NCBI GenBank assembly: GCA_036346375.1
Contig: JAYEVE010000235.1
Location: forward strand, 1 to 64,000
Direction of reading: 5' to 3'
DNA: 64,000 nt
Source: Guadua angustifolia
Taxonomy: Eukaryota; Streptophyta; Magnoliopsida; Poales; Poaceae
The first letter of the stretch is position 1. Each line of letters opens with the position of its first letter. A program made the position numbers and the translations under genes. Positions 60,001 through 64,000 of this stretch are shown here, one piece after another. The notes under the pieces were generated by a model that saw only the letters and a list, made by a program, of their open reading frames with translations, had not been told where the DNA came from and did no database searches.

Positions 60001-60454
60001 TCTAAGCTAGCTTAATTTGTTGCCTTTTTTATTGCTATATTATCCTCCTAAATTAACTATCCGTGCTGTACTGTGTGGAGTATTTTTGTTATGTAATCGT
60101 GTATCTAAATATATAAGTGATGTCATCGCGATGCATGAACAGAGTGCGGCTTGGCGGGGAAAGCATCGCGGCAGAGTGATGTTTTCAGCTACGGCATCCT
60201 ACTCTTACAAGTGTTCACAGGGAAGAATCCAATGGATCCCATGTTCGTCGGGGAGCTTAGCCTGCGTTCCTGGGTCAATCAAGCTTTTCCTTCCGGGCTC
60301 GCTCATGTCGTGGACAGCCACCTACTCGAACATGATGAGGATGACGATGTGTATGAATTTACTACTGGAAATGGCAGCGGTGGCCTACGGTCGATAATGG
60401 AGCTGGGTTTACTGTGCTCAAATCACTCGCCTGAAGAAAGGACGACCATGAAAG
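57017..60454 (+). pseudogene. LRR receptor-like kinase copy C (LRR-XII, Xa21-like), broken
   Basis: Same gene as copy A, about 95% alike. It keeps a full signal peptide (MALLARFAAAPLVVKVLVAM), LRRNT and about 13 LRRs to residue ~360, where a net 7-bp deletion near 58098 stops the frame at 58132. Further lesions against copy A: 31 bp near 58591, 57 bp near 58796, 11 bp near 58944, and a 193-bp loss at 59536 that removes the kinase hinge and the region before HCDLKPSN. A copia solo LTR sits at 59682-59953, before MPGTIGYMAP. The intron is 59990-60142. Exon 2 (60143 on) is cut at 60454, after TTMK, by copia-2; the last ~13 codons lie beyond that element, outside the window. The transmembrane segment, GARGFG loop, VAIK and DFG are present. 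Copy C is clearly dead. Confidence 0.93.
59682..59953 (+). mobile_element. Copia solo LTR inside copy C exon 1
   Basis: Starts TGTTGGGTTGATCTCGTACG and ends ATCTATCA, with CAAGC duplicated on both sides (59677-59681 and 59954-59958). Its last ~145 bases match the copia-2 LTR (60455-60886) in reverse orientation. At 272 bp it is shorter than that 432-bp LTR. After the first 19 bases the expected LTR sequence is replaced by other DNA, including a copy of the adjoining receptor sequence (GACGCCGCCGCC.TATTCTCA). Confidence 0.9.
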
Positions 60455-60886
60455 TGATAGAATTTCTAGGGTGTCTAGGACCTTCCCCTTCACCACTAAC
60501 CACTAGATCTAGGAGCATTAGGTCCATACCTTCGGTGTTTCCTCCATTGCTGTTTGATCCCGAAGTCATGGTGAGGTCTAGGCCTTCGGGAGATTGGAGC
60601 GCGTCTGGGCTTGAGCCGTAGCAGTGCTTAGGGCGCCGGGGTTCACAGAGGAAAGCCCGGAGCGGTCGGTGACGAGCGGCGGCTTCCTTCCCGTCACTTC
60701 CACGCGCTAGGGTTTAGATCGGTTCTAGGATGTATGTGGGGCTCTAGTAGTCACAGCGAACGTTGGTTCGCGTGCCGGCCTGGTCCCTCTTTATATGTAG
60801 GCGGGTGTGACAGGGGAACGCAACCAGTGAGGTTGTTGCGCCCCCGATCAGGGCGCAAATACGGGCCGTACGAGATCAACCCAACA
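60455..60886 (-). repeat. Copia-2 3' LTR
   Basis: 432 bp. On the minus strand it begins TGTTGGGTTGATCTCGTACG and ends TTCTATCA. It contains a TATA-like CTACATATAAAGAGGG near 60786-60800, the probable element promoter. Confidence 0.88.
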
Positions 60887-61128
60887 TTCTCCCCCTTGAT
60901 CTCAAACTTAACTTTGAAACTTTATATCTTGATCTATTAACTTTTATATCTTGTACTTTTAACTTAACATCCCACTCCTCCATAGATTAGTGCACCAAGA
61001 CCAAGAGCGTCACAATGATCGATTCGTCTTCTTGAACTCAATGACTATAGCACACCTCTCTACTTCAAAGTAGAATAACTTTGTCTTTGTGGGAGATGGT
61101 TGCTTTGAATGACCCCTATTATCCAGAA

Positions 61129-64000
61129 TCATAGTCTTTCTTTTAAACCCATGCCGGCTACGTGCTTTTCAAACACGTTGGGAGAAAGACCTTTGGTGAG
61201 CGGATTCGCTAACATGTCTTTTGTGCCTATATGCTCAAGTTCAATTGTTTGATCCTGGATTTTCTCCTTCACAACATAAAACTTAATCTCTATGTGTTTG
61301 GGCGCCACTTGATTTGTTGTTGTGGGAGTAAAATCTTCTTGGCTCATTGTCGCCAGATAATTTGAGTGGTCTTTCTATCTTTGTCTACCACTCTCAACCC
61401 GGTACAAACTTTTTAAACCACATTGCTGCCTTGGTTGCCTCATAACATGCTACAAACTCAGCGTGCATTATCGGCGTTACAACGATGATTGTTTTGAGCT
61501 TTTCCATGATATAGCTCCTCCGCGAGGGTGAACCCATATCCTGATGTGGACTTTCCAGTATCTTTACACCCTGCCCAATCTGCATCTGATAGCCCACAAT
61601 CTCTAGGGCACTTGACTTTCTATATGTTAGCATGAGGCTCTTTGTCCCTTGCAAATACCGCAAGGCTTTCTTTACTGCTTTCCAGTGATCAACTCATGGA
61701 TTAATCTGATATCTACCAAGCATCCCGGTTGTAAATGCTAAGTCAGAGCGAGTACATATTTGAGCATACATTATGCTTCCGACAACTGAAGCGTATGGGA
61801 CTGATTTCATTTGATCGATCTCGTACTTATTCTTTGGACACTGAAAATTCCCAAATTTATCACACTTGACTATTGGAGCAGGCGTGGCATTACACATATG
61901 CATACTATATCTTTTTAAAACACTCTCTATGTATGCTTTCTGTGATAGCCCTAGCACCCCTCTTTTTCTATCTCAGTGTATCTCAATTCCTAATACATAA
62001 GATGCTTCACCAAGATCTTTCATATCAAACTTTGAGGACAAGAACTTCTTTGTCTCTAGCAGCAGATCTTTATCACTGCTTGCTAATAGGATATCATCCA
62101 CATATAAAACTAGGAAAATATACTTTCCTCTATTAAATTTTGTATAAATGCAGTTGTCCTCCTCATTCTCTTTGAACCCAAAATTTCTTATAGTTTTATC
62201 AAACTTAATGTACCACTGTCTAGACGCTTGTTTTAATCCATAAATGGACTTCTTTAATCGACATCCCATATCTTCTTTTCCTTTCATGACAAAACCTTTG
62301 GGTTGAGCCATGTACACATTCTCATATAAATCCCTATTTAGGAATGCCGTCTTAACATCCATCTGATGTAATTCTAAATCATAATGAGCAACTAGTGCCA
62401 TAATGCTTCTTTTTTTGTCGAAACAGGCGAGAATGTTTCGTTATAATCTATTCCTTCTCTCTGAGTGAAGCCTTTTGCTACAAGTCTAGCTTTAAACCTT
62501 TCAACATTACCTTTAGAGTCACGTTTGGTTTTGTAGACCCATTTACAGCCTACTGTTTTGGCTTCTTTAGGAATTTCTTCTAAGTCCCAGACTTTGTTTG
62601 TACTCATGGATCTCATTTCATCTTGCATGGCAGCAAGCCACTTCGATGAATTGGGACTTCTCATCGCTTCCTCATAAGAGGTGGGATCACCTCTATCTCT
62701 ATGTCTTCACCGACATAAACTTCATAATCATTTGGAATAGTGATCTCCTGCTTCTCTGTGATCTTCTAAGTGGTTCTTGGCGGGTTCATCTTGCTCCCTC
62801 TGAGGTCGCTCGGGCTCCTCACGGCAACAAGCCAGGAGCCTCGGGCTCACTAGCAGTGCCTCGCACATCGACTGTTGCACTTGGAGAATCACCAGCAGGT
62901 GCTGTGACTTCAGGTGATGCAGCAACAACAGGTATCAAGAAGAAAGGCCCCCTGATCATATCATCCTCTATAAACACAGCGTGTCTTGTTTCTACAAACT
63001 TGGTGTGTCTGTCTGGACAGTAGAAACGATAACCCTTTGATCTTTCAGAATAGCCAATGAAATGGCAACTGACTGTCTTTGGATCTAACTTTCCTATGTT
63101 TGGGTTGAATACTTTTGCCTCAGCTGGACAGCCCCACACATGTAGATAGTTTAGTGATGGCTTCCTCCCAGTCCATAACTCATATGGTATTTTAGGCACC
63201 GACTTACTGGGTACCCGGTTAAGAATATAGGCAGCGGTTTTTAAAGCCTCAATCCATAGACTAACCGGTAAAGTGGAGTAACTTATCATACTTCTCACCA
63301 TATCCATTAAGGTGCGGTTACGCCTTTCAGCTACTCCATTTTGCTGAGGTTCGCCCGGCATAGAATACTGGGCTACTATGCCATTTTCCTGCAGGTACCT
63401 TGCAAAAGGTCCTGGAACTTGGCCATAAGGGGTGTGTTTACCGTAGTATTCCCCTCCACAGTCTGATCTTACTACTTTAATCTTTAAATCATGTTGATTT
63501 CCTACTTCAACTTTAAATATCTTGAACTTTTCTAATGCTTCTGATCTTTCTTTGATAGGATAAATGTAGCCATAGCGAGAATAATCATCAGTGAATGTAA
63601 CGAATGAATCAAAACCATCCACTGTCTTTACAGGAAAAGGACCACAAATGTTTGTGTGGATTATTTCTAAGATTCCTGTGCTACGCTTGGTGCCTTTTTT
63701 TATTTGTTTAATATATTTGCCTTTAATACAATCTATGCAATGATCTGTGTCTGAAAAGTCTAGGGGAGGAAGAATTTCTTCTTTGATTAATCGTTCAATT
63801 CTCTCCCTCGAAATATGGCCTAAACGACAATGTCATAATTTCGACGACGATTCACTTTCTATTCTCTTTCGCTTTGTAGTAACATTGCATACTTTTGCAC
63901 TTGAGGAGGTACTTATTTCATTCATAATATCATAATGGGATAGCAAATAAAGCTTATCTTGTCAGATGGCAAGACCAACATCAACATTATTAAATTTTAT
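61129..64000 (-). pseudogene. Copia-2 pol: integrase, reverse transcriptase, RNase H, frameshifted
   Basis: 62819-63622 is an integrase core with SFVTFTDDYSRYGY, VRSDCGGEYYG and QQNGVAERRNRTLMDM, then the GKRPSLNYLHVWGCPAEAKV-type C-terminal segment. 62392-62664 begins RT (KWLAAMQDEM, VGCKWVYKTK). 61973-62401 covers RT with MDVKTAFLNRDLYENVYM and LYVDDILLAS (YVDD). 61694-61957 has MKSVPYASVVGSIMYAQ. 61394-61663 is RNase H-like (HAEFVACYEATKAAMWFKKF). 61129-61347 is the C-terminus (HIEIKFYVVKEKI...HIGTKDMLANPLTKGL). At least four frame breaks separate these, so the element is inactive. Upstream gag-pre-integrase sequence continues to 64000 (CIDCIKGKYI near 63730). Confidence 0.92.

Larger units (their letters stand above)
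60455..64000 (-). mobile_element. Copia-2: Ty1/copia retrotransposon, truncated by window end
   Basis: Inserted minus-strand into copy C exon 2. Left to right: 3' LTR (60455-60886), polypurine tract (minus-strand AAGGGGGAGAA at 60887-60900), RNase H, RT, integrase and the start of the gag-pre-integrase region. The 5' half and other LTR lie past 64000. Target duplication cannot be checked; its left copy would be GAAAG at 60450-60454. Confidence 0.93.

Overview
This window is plant nuclear DNA, almost certainly from a grass and probably Oryza or a close relative (inference). The reasons are an Xa21-class (LRR-XII, non-RD) receptor-kinase gene with GC-rich coding sequence and one short intron in the kinase domain, CACTA (En/Spm) elements, a plant L1-type LINE, Ty1/copia fragments, very long gypsy-like LTRs and long (AT)n tracts. 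No bacterial-type operon, CRISPR array, rRNA or tRNA gene was seen. I found no intact host gene: every recognisable coding region is broken, or belongs to a transposable element, or both.

Layout. 1-1088: AT-rich non-coding DNA with an (AT)n tract. 1089-9816: a decayed CACTA element on the minus strand (CACTA-1) with TNP2 transposase remnants. 9817-11479: non-coding with small repeats. 11480-25164: a MITE split by a LINE (11613-25136, 12-bp target-site duplication). The LINE is itself split by a 5.6-kb non-coding LTR-like unit (12009-17630, TSD CTTGA) that carries a small hAT element (13757-14750). 25992-29782: receptor-kinase copy A with its upstream region. 30594-42302: the end of another LTR-like unit, a copia fragment, then an LTR-like unit (33855-42302, TSD ATAAT) with a second one inserted in opposite orientation (37015-41946, TSD GAGTC). 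42637-42856: the end of a CACTA element and a 5' scrap of the receptor gene (copy B). 44260-46208: a Mutator-like, internally repetitive element holding a 449-bp CACTA miniature. 46291-60454: receptor-kinase copy C. Its upstream region (46291-46644) is separated from its coding region (57017 on) by a CACTA element (CACTA-3, 46645-56978) that contains a second complete CACTA element (CACTA-2, 46976-54950, TSD GTA). 59682-59953: a copia solo LTR inside copy C. 60455-64000: a second copia element of the same family, also inside copy C and running off the window.

The window is best read as a tandem receptor-kinase cluster taken apart by nested transposition. Copies A and C carry different deletions, so they decayed separately. 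The most notable item is in CACTA-2: on the strand opposite its own gene remnants it carries two exon-like pieces, with splice-like borders, of an organelle-type ribosomal protein uL4 (L4) gene. This is a captured host gene fragment (Pack-CACTA). Paired target-site duplications let most of the insertion order be read directly from the sequence.
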